64,000 nt of DNA from contig JAZBQD010000027.1 of NCBI GenBank assembly GCA_036583965.1, positions 19,891,001 through 19,955,000 on the forward strand. The letters are read 5' to 3'. Positions 1-10,500 of this stretch are shown here, piece after piece (position 1 is the first letter of the stretch; every line of letters begins with the position of its first letter). The translations under genes were made by a program, and so were the position numbers. This stretch comes from Prunella strophiata. Its lineage: Eukaryota; Chordata; Aves; Passeriformes; Prunellidae. The notes under the pieces were generated by a model. It saw nothing but the letters and a program-made list of their open reading frames with translations, ran no database searches and was not told the origin of the DNA.

Positions 1-37
1 AGCCGACTGGACTCCCGGCTCCCCTTTGCTTTCTTAC

Positions 38-152
38 CTCCTCTGACCTCTGCAGCCCGGAGAAGGAAAGCGAAGGTGATGAGCACGGTTACAGCCGAGT
101 CCCAGGGCCACCTTCTCGTTTTCCACCTGGTGGACCATCTCTGCATCTCCAT
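38..152 (-). CDS. COL11A1: COL11A1 exon 1 coding part (collagen alpha-1(XI) chain, signal peptide)
   Basis: Reading the minus strand from ATG at 152-150 gives 38 codons plus one base, then a consensus donor (GAG|GTAAGA, GT at 37-36). The peptide begins [18 protein letters not shown] and continues [19 protein letters not shown]. This matches the human COL11A1 signal peptide as I remember it: a shared WS-x-RWKT-x-RW-x-WD block, a hydrophobic core, and the ending EVRG at the signal-cleavage region. COL11A1 encodes a secreted fibrillar procollagen chain. Type XI collagen, with COL11A2 and a COL2A1-derived chain, nucleates cartilage type II fibrils and limits their diameter. Only the ER-targeting signal is here; the laminin-G-like N-propeptide, triple helix and C-propeptide exons lie beyond the left edge. 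The first ATG is preferred because it has A at -3 and G at +4, and because human also starts ATG-GAG. A second in-frame ATG at 146-144 is weaker. Exon phase is 1 (ends on the first base of a codon). Confidence 0.93.
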
Positions 153-410
153 GCTGGGCACCCACAAGTGTGAATTAAACGCGGGCGCCTTCAGTTTATA
201 CCTGCTCCGTCCTTTCCACTATATTCCCAGAGATGACTTCTCCTATAGAGCCATACGTGATAAACGGAGAGAAGGTTTTCTCTCTCGCCCCTCTCCCGCT
301 CTGCCCGGCCTTGCACAGGCCCCTCCGACCCGTCCTCCCCGGTGCCCTGCCTTCAGACTGAGGGGAGATGAGGGGCTTTAATCAAAATGCAAAGAGCTCC
401 GCATCCCCCT
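153..410 (-). other. COL11A1: COL11A1 5' untranslated region (exon 1, approximate 5' end)
   Basis: The minus-strand sequence just upstream of the start resembles the human COL11A1 5' UTR as I recall it. The shared blocks are a segment reading AAGCCCCTCATCT followed by TCTGAAGGCAGGGC (around 379-345), a GGAAAGGACG block (around 220-211), and a TTCACA-TTGTG block just before the ATG (about 175-165). The human transcript starts about 30 nt before the first block, so I place the start near 405-415. The exact start site cannot be read from sequence. No TATA box is obvious at the expected distance, as expected for a CpG-island promoter. Confidence 0.65.
243..254 (-). promoter_or_regulatory. Micro-uORF (Met-Ala-Leu-stop) in COL11A1 5' UTR
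   Basis: On the minus strand ATG at 254-252 is followed by GCT, CTA and TAG, a four-codon upstream ORF. Its stop lies 90 nt before the main start codon. In the human 5' UTR as I remember it, a Met-Ala-Val-stop uORF (ATG GCT GTG TAG) sits in the corresponding place. The element could lower or condition translation of the collagen. That role is inferred only. Confidence 0.5.
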
Positions 411-760
411 AAAGGCTTCATCCCGTCAGAGGGCTGGGCGAGCGGCTCCCAGGGCCACCCCTGGAGCCCGACTGACACGCCAGCCGCCGGGCGGAGGCCA
501 ATCGCGGGGCTCCCCCGGCCGCCCACAGCACCGCCCTCCGCCTCGGCGGCGGCACACCGGCCGCTCCGCGGGCACCGCCGGCCCCCGCGGCGGCGGCGAG
601 CGGCCGTGCCGAAGGCGCCCGGGGGAGGCGGAGGCGCGGCGGGCTGGGCCGGGCCGGGCTGGGCTGGGGTGTCCTGTCCCCTCAGCCGGGCACCGCCGCC
701 CCCCCGCCCGCTCCGCTCCGCGCGGGCCCCCCGCCCCGAGCATGCGCAGAGGCGGGCGCG
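411..760 (-). promoter_or_regulatory. Inferred COL11A1 proximal promoter
   Basis: This is the first part of the CpG island upstream of the inferred start site. It contains a CCAAT box at 498-502 (ATTGG on the transcribed orientation; NF-Y works both ways), about 90 bp upstream of the inferred start. From memory, CCAAT-binding factor has been reported to act on the human COL11A1 promoter. A GCATGCGCA element at 740-748 matches the NRF1 core. Several GC boxes lie between them. Boundaries are approximate. Confidence 0.6.
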
Positions 761-780
761 GCGCCCCGCGGAGCCAGGGC

Positions 781-880
781 GGGGGCGCGGAGCGGGGACG
801 GGGGGACGGGCAGGGGGCGACACTGGGGACAGGCGGGGGAGGGGGACCCCGGCGGGGGAGGGAGCGAGGCAGGATGAGGA
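781..880 (+). other. G-rich tract with strong G-quadruplex potential
   Basis: The plus strand carries many runs of 3-6 G with short spacers over about 100 bp. It lies about 370-470 bp upstream of the inferred COL11A1 start site. It is C-rich on the COL11A1 sense strand. No function can be read from the sequence alone. Confidence 0.55.
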
Positions 881-1265
881 GATGGAGGAGAGGAATGTGA
901 GTGAGAGGAGCCGGGGAGCTGAGGTGAAGCGTCTGCGGGGTGGCCCTTGGGACTCCCCGAAAGCGCCGGCTGGCGTTGGTGCGGCGACCGGTCCGGACCC
1001 GGCGCCCGTTCCTCCTCACAGCCCGCCCAGGCGCAGCTTGCTCTCACACACCCTTGGGGGACCTCCGGGGGCTTCGCTCTGAGACGGCTGTAAGAACGGA
1101 GGGAGCGGGGTGGCGAAGGAAAAGCCCGCCACCCAACATTGCCATCCCCGCCTCGCCACATGCTGCAGCCCGGGCAGCCAGGTGTCCGCTCCTCGCCGGG
1201 AAACCTCCCGCTCGCACTCCCGTCCTGTCCCACCTGTGCTGCAGTCGGTGACAGGGACCGGCCCG

Positions 1266-1782
1266 TAGGCTGAAACCAATGGCAGAGCTTACTTGTGCAG
1301 CAGGTCCAGCCGAAACCCTCGGTTGGGATCAGGTTCTGCCCCGGCTTCTCTGGAAAATGAGAGAAAACCATGGTCACGTTTTGGTGGAAATGTATATAAT
1401 TTTTTTTTTTTTTAAATCTACCATCACAGAGATCTTTAATACCTTACAGCAAGTACTAAATACATGGTTTTCAATAAAATACATGTTTTTGTGTCAAATT
1501 ATGCTTCAGAAATTTATTGTCCTCATAAAATATCTTACATTTTGCTGCACTCCATTAATATACCTATCTCTTTCTGTCCCTGGCTTCCTGAAACAGTTGA
1601 GATCATTGTTATTAGATTTGCATCTGAGGGGACTGAGGTGCATAGCAGGTTAAGTCTCAGCTCTCTTAAGTGCTCTGCTTTGGGTGCCATTCAGTGAAGA
1701 GATACTCAAGGTTGTTCTGGTACTTCAGGTACCCACAGTACAGCTGTGGAGCACCAAACCGACCTTGTGTACCACAACTAAC
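1266..1782. other. Intergenic, AT-rich, no gene seen
   Basis: The stretch leaves the CpG island and becomes AT-rich. It has a T14 run at 1400-1413 and an isolated AATAAA at 1473-1478 on the plus strand, which could be a poly(A) signal but has no recognisable upstream coding exon. Confidence 0.6.
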
Positions 1783-1875
1783 ACATAGAATCATTAAAGT
1801 TGGAAAAGGCCTCTAAGGTCATCAACCATTTAACCCAACAGCACCGTGTGCACCACTGAACCATCTCCCCAGTGA
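1783..1875 (-). mobile_element. CR1 LINE 3'-end fragment
   Basis: The plus strand reads ATAGAATCATTAAAGTTGGAA, then AAGGCCTCTAAGGTCATCAA, then a diverged stretch ending near an ACCATCTCCCCAGTG block. This is the reverse complement of the avian CR1 3' tail, whose sense strand ends in ATTCTATGATTCT octamers. Only the last ~90 bp is left, the usual extreme 5' truncation of CR1. The element is diverged and therefore old. Confidence 0.85.
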
Positions 1876-4159
1876 TCCTGAGACTACCCCCAGCTGCTTA
1901 TGGAATATTTCATCCTGTTTTACGATTATCTCTCTTGCATCTTAACTGCATACAGGTTCCCAAAAATCAGTACTATTATTGTTTCTCTGCTGGTCTGTGT
2001 AGTTCTCAGTCACTTACTAGATGCTTTGTGAAACTGACCACACTAACTTGCTGTTTCAGCCTCCTTCCTTACAATATCAGTAGGTAGTCCCAACGACAAT
2101 TTATTATTTTTACTCAATACTTTGTCGTGGGAAAATCTCATATGCTGTAAAGTTTCAAGTTTCCTCTTCACACTTATAAATTATACATCTTTGTCCCCAG
2201 CATTCTTGCTGCTTGCAGGCTCTTTTCAAACATTGCTTCTCTGACTTTGTTTTGAGCCTTTCCTGTTTACCTGAACGAATACAGCTAAGCTCTTCCCTAG
2301 TAAAAAGGAAAAAATCTGTCACTGCCCAGGAGAAGAAATGGGAGCATTTCAGATAGTGGTGAAAAAGAACAACTATTCTCACAGTGCCTTCATGGTCATT
2401 TAAGTTTAGGGGATGTGGTTCATCTCCCAAACAGTCACTTGGAAAGATAGCCACTGATTTTCATCATCCTACATCAATACAAAGCAGAATAAAGAGGACA
2501 AAATGCTAAGTATTAATTCTGGTGAGGTAGCATACTTATATTAATATAAAAATCTGTATAATTCTATATGAATTCAGGTACCAAGAACACTTTAATTTAG
2601 AGCTAGCTCAGTTATTTTTGCATGCCAGCATGTCAAGCCACACAGGCATATAATAAATTGCTATCAGATTCAGCAGTTACAAGAGAAAAGTTACATGTCA
2701 TTTAGGTGAAGATGCACATTTTGCAGCCCGTCAAATTATTTAATTAGGGATGATTGATTTACATTTAATTGATGTACATTTAGCTGATTTTCCTAGTTAT
2801 TGTTCATAATCTTCTAAATTGTAATGATGGTGTTCTAATGAAGTGCAGAGTGAAGTAATTGCAGCCATGAAAATATGTTAAAGAATAGATAATGATTCAG
2901 AGCATAGATAAGCCTTATAAATGCCATAAAATTAAAGATTTTTGTTAGAAATTTTCAGCTCTTAGATGTAATGTCAGGAGAAATATTTTTCTTCTTGAAT
3001 CTGAAAGAAGGCTAAAATGTGAAAATATTTTCAGATAGAAACAGAAGAGAAGTGAATGATGTTATTTTTTAAATCATCTGTTATCCACAGCGGTTTGTTC
3101 TTTCTGTCGGTTTTTTTGTTCCTCATTACTGTTCAGGACAGTTTTAGTGAAAAGCAAGACTAAGCACTGTGACATTCATTATGTTTTGTCCCTGATACAT
3201 CTACGTTGGCAGATTAATCCATGTTTAAATATTAGGAATTGCTCTGTTGTATGTGCACAGATGGGTCATTGTTGTATTTTGGGGCAGAGAGGGGGAGGGG
3301 TTAGGAGCTATGGAGAAGAGAATATGTTTCCTTGGACCACTGTAGGTCACAAGAAACTCACAGCAGCAGCTCTTTCACATTCTTCAGGCTATAGGCACCA
3401 TAATGAAGTGTAACTGTAAATATGGTGTTCTTTGGTTCTCTTGCAATCACACTGTGTTTTTCTAACATAGTCCTTGACATCACCAAAAGTGATGGACTTC
3501 TCTCTCTGTATAAAGTGGTCATTGCACTGAGAATAAACAATGCACTGTAAAGAAGAGTATGCTTTTATTGTTGGTTTCCCTGTATCTCAGGGATATTGAC
3601 TTGACCTCTTTTTTTTAGTTTCACACAGATGTTAATGCCCTCTCCAATTCTATTCACAGCACATAAGTGAATATTGCAAAATAAACAGCTGCCTTAAAAG
3701 TCATCATCCACTGCCTTCTCTGTTGCTTTAATTCTTTTGGTTTGGGTAGGTGGGTATTTTATCATTGTTTCATTTCTGGTGCAAATCTATGTTTGCTGAG
3801 AGTTTTCTGTTATATGATTATTATTAGGAAGAAGAGTAAGTTGTACTGCTTCAGAGAAGTGAACCCTTGTAAAAAAAGTTGTTTCACTGATGGAGATCAG
3901 TGGAATGATCTCTGCTAGATGAAATACTAATCAGCTCCTTTTTGTAGTTTTAAAGCGAGCAAAATATATAAACACATGCATATACACAAAATAATCACAG
4001 TGTTACTTACCATGATTCTATCTTCAAGAAGGGTAACATACCTTTTGCTAATATGAGTAATAGCTTACAGTTTCACTGAACTCCCCCAGTTCCATTATCT
4101 ACGGTTCTGAAGGATGAAGCCAAGGCTTTTTCTGACCCTCAGCAAACCTCTTTGGTCTA
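1876..4159. other. Intergenic, no gene seen; candidate conserved non-coding segment inside
   Basis: There is no convincing ORF or transposon. The part from about 2590 to 2960 is low in simple repeats and has clustered homeodomain-like cores (TTTAATTAGG, TGATTGATTT, TTTAATTGATG). That resembles conserved non-coding elements near developmental genes, but it rests on composition only. Confidence 0.4.
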
Positions 4160-4512
4160 GGGAACTACTGTGCCTGTAGGTTCACAGGTTGTGGTGATTG
4201 GGAGTGGGGCTGGGCCAGCCTCATCCCCAGTGGGTGCAGCTGTGAGCAGCAGTGACAGCAATGAGCCATGGAGTGCCCAGGGCACTGACCAACCACCAAA
4301 GGGAACAGAGGGCACACAGGTGCAGTGCATCAACATGAGGGGTATAAAAGGTTGGGACAAAGAGCAAGAAGGGCTGGTGCTTGCAGCCTTCTGATGTGGT
4401 AAGATGTTACTCTGTACGGGCAGATGCCTGAAGCCTTCTGATGTGCTAAGGTATTACTCTGTGTGGGTGAATGCTTAAAGCCTTCTGATATTGTATGGTG
4501 ATACTCTGTGTT
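4160..4512 (+). mobile_element. Possible degenerate LTR-like segment
   Basis: A GC-richer block (4160-4340) in AT-rich DNA leads into a good TATA box (TATAAAA at 4343-4349), then about 40 bp downstream into 47-bp tandem repeats. A TATA-bearing GC-rich block with abrupt edges is how avian endogenous retroviral LTRs often look. I see no clear TG...CA ends, target-site duplication or poly(A) signal, so the class is uncertain and it could be ordinary intergenic DNA. Confidence 0.3.
4386..4512. repeat. 47-bp tandem repeat, about 2.7 copies
   Basis: Copies begin at 4386, 4433 and 4480. Each starts GCCTTCTGAT and contains a diverged TTACTCTGTG-like core and a GATGCCTGAA/AATGCTTAAA-like end. Copies differ at several bases, so the repeat is not recent. 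Confidence 0.85.
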
Positions 4513-4556
4513 TTATGGTCATCTGAACTGCAGCATGTGCTGTGACCTGTGCCCTT

Positions 4557-4558
<2 letters not shown>

Positions 4559-4597
<39 letters not shown>
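4559..4597. repeat. Poly(T) tract, about 39 bp
   Basis: An uninterrupted T run. On the minus strand it is an A39 tract that could be the tail of a retrocopy lying to its right, but the sequence to its right shows no recognisable gene or UTR. Confidence 0.9.
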
Positions 4598-7500
4598 CTT
4601 CCTTTTAGCATCCTAAGAATTAGGGCAGAAAATACTCACTTCTGCAGGGAAGTGCAGAAACAGTACATAAGGAAAGCAGAGACTGATACTGTCTTACACT
4701 ATAACAGCAGGTTGTTATGTATAAATTACAAATTAGCACTGGACTCTGCACATACTACAGAGGTGAGACTTGGGCAGATACTGTTATAAGGCTTATGTTG
4801 TGTTTCCCTCTTTCAGTCTGTGTAGGAATAATTGCTCTAGGAGGGTGTTAGGATTTGAAACAGGTTAAGAGTAGGGCTTTAGAAGAGGATGACTAAGTGT
4901 AAAGAGCATAGTATATGCAGGATGTACAATGTTCCCAGAAATAAGAATTGGTAAGACTCAGCTCACATGAAGAGAAGCCATTGGGAGTAATTATAGTTAT
5001 TAATAATGCAAGAACTAGAACTGGGAGGATTAGGAATTTAGGATTAATGTTTGAGAATCATTACATTGAATCCAGTGAATAAAATGGTCCAGGGACTGTT
5101 TTATGGCCCTGAGGTGTCTGGCCTTCTGAACAGAGCTGACATAAGATTTACTATCTAGAATCCAATTTACTGTTAGTCTCTTGAAGATTTTTAGAGGCAG
5201 GAAAAAAACCCAGTGATGCTAGAAACTGATGCCATTTGTTCTTCAGTAATGATTTACTGTCTTTCAGATTAAGATTAGGAATGTATCAAGACTCCAGTTT
5301 ACAATCAATTTTTGCAGATCTGAAGTGTTAGGAAGGCTGCTGTCAGCAGTAGGAGAGGTTAAGGTGAGGACTATAATTCACAGACAACCTAGTTTATTGG
5401 ATCTAGAGATTGAAAATAAGATGCTAGACCTCGATGATACCAGACCATTTTCAGTTTGCTATCTTTCTGCCAGTCTTCATTAAGGTTATCCTGTGAGAGA
5501 TGACTTCAGGAGATTGAGTTATTGCTGGGGAATACAAAGCAGCTTACTGCTATAGTGGTAAATGCCTTGTTTTTAGCAATGGGCATGGTGAAGGTTAGGG
5601 ATAAGATTGGCTTGAAGGTTAGGATGGAAAAAGAATATTTTCAAGACCTGTGTTTAAAGCAAGGTTCTTCCAAGCTTGAAGGAATAGGATGTTCCATGGA
5701 ATTGATGACAATTGAGTGAGTTTAAATTCTTTTTGACACCTGTGTGTATGTGTAGGAAATTAGGAGTTTGGGTGGTGTTAGGAAGTATCACTTGGAAAAT
5801 GAAAACTTAAATATATGGGATAATTGTTGGAAATAATTATTTGATTCTGCACAGCTGCCTGAAGAGCTCTCATGTTTTCATGGACTGCTCTCCTATTTCA
5901 GGGATGCTATAAGTGCTGCCAAACAGGCTACACCTGAGGTTACAATTTAACAAAGTTTGTAGTCATCCCCTGCCTTGATGCAATGAAAATAATGTTTAGG
6001 ATTGGAGTCAGTGTTCAGTGCTTCAGGCAACAAAATTGAAGAGTCTGGTTTTCCCAGACACTGCAGGGCTTGCCAGTATTATGAGAATCTTTTGTTGCAA
6101 GTGCTGGTTACGTAGGTAGGTGTTAAAGGTTGGGCTTGAGAATTCTCTGGGAGAGCCTGAATTGTCAGTTGATTTTCATGTTTGCTGTGGTTATTGGTCT
6201 GGTTATGGCTGTGGTTTAGGAAGAAATTGATGAAGAGCCTTCCACATGTGGGATTTTCTGTGCATCAAAGGGTGATGAAAGAAACTGCTATTAGCAGAAC
6301 TTAATGCACTATTTTCAAGGTTTGGTTTTGTGGTTGTTGTTGGTTTTGTTTGCATAGTCATAATTAAGATGCTTGGGAAAAAAAAATTGCTTGCTTCTGA
6401 CTTGTCTGTGCAGACAGGATGAGGGCATGTGTTTTGAACTTGAGCCTCCTACTTTGATGCATACCTCCATGTCACACAGTCACCTTCCTTCATGTGTTCT
6501 ACTCCCTAACCCTCCTTTTGCTCAGTGTGCTTCTATATTTTTATATGTGAGGAAAAGTAACTGCATGTACATAAAATATTGCCACAATTAAGGACCACAA
6601 TTTTTTTCATTAACTTTATCCTTTTCATTGATTGCTGTAGTCTGACAAACTTGTAATTCTCTATGAAGTTCCTCCTTTCTTACTTTATATAGCCTAATGT
6701 ACACAGAAGTAAGCAGTGTTTTAATGTTGATACAGGTGATCTCTTTGAGGAGCTACTGCATATTCACATTTGTGAATGGAATATATTCTGACCAGAATTT
6801 TTCTGGGAATGGGCTGTGTTTGGCCTCAGGTTAAAACAGAAAGTAAATAATGTTTGCCTATGAAGTTCATTGGAGAAAAGCAGCAATGACTGTGCTTCCT
6901 GGTGTCATTGACTTCACTGAATCTTAATCATGACTATTTGGTAGAATAATCTGGTCTTCCTACACCTCCCTCCCCAGAAAATATTGCTGAAATAGAGTTT
7001 TACAGCATATAAACAGCACATCCCCATCCTGTTCAGCAAGCTGCAGGAAGTATCAAGTGTCCTGCAGCATTACCAGCTCAGCTTTGTCATTTGGTTCAAG
7101 TTTCTGGAGGCTTGTTTCAGGCCAAACTCCCCAAGCTTTCAAGGCTTACCTACTGGTATTTTATAGGACTGCACTGTGTATCTGATACAGCAACCCACCA
7201 TTCATTTAATTTGTATGAATTTCTTTTTGAAATCATGGCCTGTTGTAATCATAATTATACTTCATTCTAGAGAAAAAACAAAAGGAGCCATTAGTATAAT
7301 GTGCATTATGTCTTCTAAAATATAATGCATAAGGCACACTGTAATTTTCTTCATTTAAGACAACTGAAAATGAGACACATATACTTGATGCCATTTCTCA
7401 GTCTCTATTTAATTTTTACATATTGCTATTACACACCAAAACTGCCAGAAATCTGCATTTGCTTGCCATTTCTGAATTTTTCCAATGGCCAACTAAAACT

Positions 7501-10500
7501 CGAGTCTGTTGCGGTTTTGCATCGCAACACTTTCAAATATTTGTCTTCAATTGCTGGTATCTTTTTGGTTCTTAAGTATTGTCTTTTTTTTTCTTTTTTC
7601 ATTTTATCTGAAACTTCCTTTTGCAGGAGAGCAATTGAAACAAACACATGGGCTGGGAGAGCTAAAAGGGGACAGTGTAGGTAGGCTCAGTTACTCACAT
7701 TGGCAACTGTTTATCATATTATCAAAGGGTGTCCCTGTTTAGTTCTGCTTTAATCAGTGCTGCTCTTGAAGCAGTGGGCCAATATCTACATACCACAGTC
7801 CATTTTTACTTATGACTTGGGACAAATTATGAACATGGATGTTTAAGTATAAAAGGCCTCTTAGAGTCCCTCTTCTGCATTGTTTTGTGGCATTGTTTTG
7901 TGTTGGGGGAGCACTGGTGGCCTAGCTAATACACAAGGAGGCAGTGCAGGCACAGACTAATGGTCTGCATGTGTCACACACTTGTAACATGTTTATTAGA
8001 TTTGGCAACATTAATGCTGCCACCCTCACAGTTCCTTTTAAATAGAAGTTAAGATGTGGAGAGAGTTAAGAAGGTGAATTTCTAACAGCAAATGAATTTA
8101 TGTCCAGCCATGATAGTCCTGGACTTCATATGCATAGAAACCTCATTACTGATCACTTGTTAAAGCACTTTGAAGTTTATCCTGTTCTATAAGAAAGAAC
8201 ATAGAGCAAAGGGAACATTCAGGGAGGCCTTGTGCCTCAGGAGGCTCCATTTCATACCTGCCCAGTTTTGAGAGGATGAAGGCCAAGACTTAAAGTACAA
8301 CTAACTAATAATTAAAGAAAAAATACATTAGTAGTTCATAATTTAATAAATATAAAAGTCCAATTTTATTTAACTCATTCCTCCAAAATGACACATCCTC
8401 AAAGAAGTCAGAGGTTGCCAATTGAAGTCTGCTTTGGAATATGAGTGCTCTCAGGCTTCAAATATTTTTCATTATCCACCTCAGTTCATAAAATAATGGT
8501 TCCACAATTTTAATAGTCCCAGCTGATGAAAACTGAATCACATGCATTAGCATGCTATGTAATACATCTTCTCTAGACCAAATTCTGATTTTATCCCAGT
8601 AAATAAAGAAACCCCTTTGAGGAAAGTGGTTGAGTTACATGTAGCAGCTTTAAAATTTAGGCACAGAAAAGCTTTTAATTTAAGTTGGTGCCTTTTAATT
8701 GTCTAAGATTTGAAAACCCTGTTTAGGGCTGACCCTTCCCTTTTGAAATGTGAGGCAGCCTTCAGTACACAGTCCCTACAAAGTCTTAGGGACCAGTCCT
8801 AGGAGCCCAGTGGGCTGGGTGGTTAACAGCAGTTCCCAGAAGGCATTGAGTAGTTCATGTGGCAGGGCATAGTGAAAAAAGGGATTGCACTTAAACTCCC
8901 AAATTGCCTTAAGCTTCCTGTCCATGGGCATCAATTTCTGCAGAGTACAAAATGCCTCTCTGAGGAGGTATGTTTACATGTTGTTTGGGAATTAGTATGG
9001 ATTTGAAAAGGCAAGTCAAGAAATTATTCATTTTGATCATTGTTTAATGTAAAAAATGTGAATATTTTCATCTGATATTAGGACAAACAGAGGAGACTAT
9101 AGCAGCTCAGTAACAATCAAAAAGGAATTAGTAAATGTAGGATGAGCATAAACCTTTGCACATGCCTTTTCCTATCTGATGTTATTTTGAAACTGTGATA
9201 CACATTTTTTTCTCTATAATGTGTTAGACGAAATGATCAATCTGTTGAGCTCTACTTCATTTACTTTTAGCAGTGTTCATTTCCCCTCAAAACTTAAAAA
9301 GTGATATTATTATATATATTTAACAGGTGCTCACAATGTTTCAGTAATTCTGTTGCACTCAGTAAGAATCTCAGCTGCCCATAGTCTGGCCTTTTTCCAG
9401 GAAGTGATTATTTTCTAGTCAATACAATGAAAATTAATAACTTTATCAGAAAAATATCTAGTTTTGCTTTCAACGTGTATCTTCAAAGCAGCAGTGGGTG
9501 TCCAAGCCCTGCTGTCTGCCAGGCACATTGCCCAAACTATGAAATAATTAGATTCATTTATAGCCAGTCTGAACTGAAGCAAAAAGTAAAGAGGTCCACT
9601 ACTGTAGTGATGGTTGAGGAAGATGAAAAGGTACAAAATATAAAATTCTGGATTAAAATATATCTTATTTACTTGTATCTTAATGAAATTCTATGAAATA
9701 GGCAGTAAAAAAGATAGGAATACAGAAGGTCACATCTGGATTCTTAAAGAAATCCAAGTCCTATTACATTGCTTTTTCCTCCACTCCATTAATTTTAAAA
9801 CTCATGTGATTGGACCCTCAAGATTAAAGTGTACCTATTGGTTATCAAACTATCATAGCAATAAGTAAATGTACTACATAACAGTCTTCAGTGATGGCAA
9901 TGAGTCCCAAATAAATTTATTTCAGTATTAAATTTTTTCTGCTAATTTTTACATAGATTATGAGAATGTAACTATTTTGCTTATTCACATAATGAAAGTT
10001 AGAGAGGTATAATGAAAAACATTTTGATGAACTTATACATAATGCCTTGAGATAAGATTGCTAAACCAAAACATCATTCAGAAAAAAATCTGAACATTCC
10101 AGAAGGTAGTACTGTGAAAAGACTAAAAAATCAGCTGCAGAATTTCTGAAATACAATGTGCAAAATACTGAAGGCTGAAATAGGCCTATTTGTTTGTAGT
10201 CCTGTGAGACATTAAAACCAGAGATCCTGTCTGTGATAGGTGTTGTGCTGGTGCAGATTCTCAGTGTTTGGAGAAAGGAAGGCTTTGATTTATTTATGGC
10301 CTCTACAGTGTATATTTTCAGGTTGTGATGTATAGGAGGCAATGTTTATATTATACTAAGGATTAACTTATTGCATGCATTATGATTTCAGGTGATGACT
10401 GCAATAATTTCCCAAAATTTATTATATGGTTTAGTCTTCTGATTCTCTACCAAAATATAATCAGATATGAGAACAAGACTGATAAATGAAGAGGAAAAAA

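Larger units (their letters stand above)
290..1265. other. CpG island at COL11A1 promoter
   Basis: GC content and CpG density jump sharply here compared with the AT-rich DNA that follows, densest at about 480-870 and 960-1010. The island begins inside the COL11A1 5' UTR and extends about 850 bp upstream of the inferred start site. ORFs of 156-231 codons across it are low-complexity Pro/Arg/Ala/Gly translations typical of GC-rich DNA and are not taken as genes. Confidence 0.85.

Noticed and set aside
56..173. Plus-strand exon after a good-looking acceptor (pyrimidine tract, CTCTGCAG at 48-55) with a protein-like ORF to a stop at 171-173
   Set aside because: The minus strand of the same bases encodes the COL11A1 signal peptide with matching donor and 5' UTR; the plus-strand reading is its antisense shadow.
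353..1377. Several overlapping ORFs of 87-231 codons on both strands
   Set aside because: They are low-complexity Pro/Arg/Ala/Gly products of CpG-island sequence, with no domain and no frame preference.
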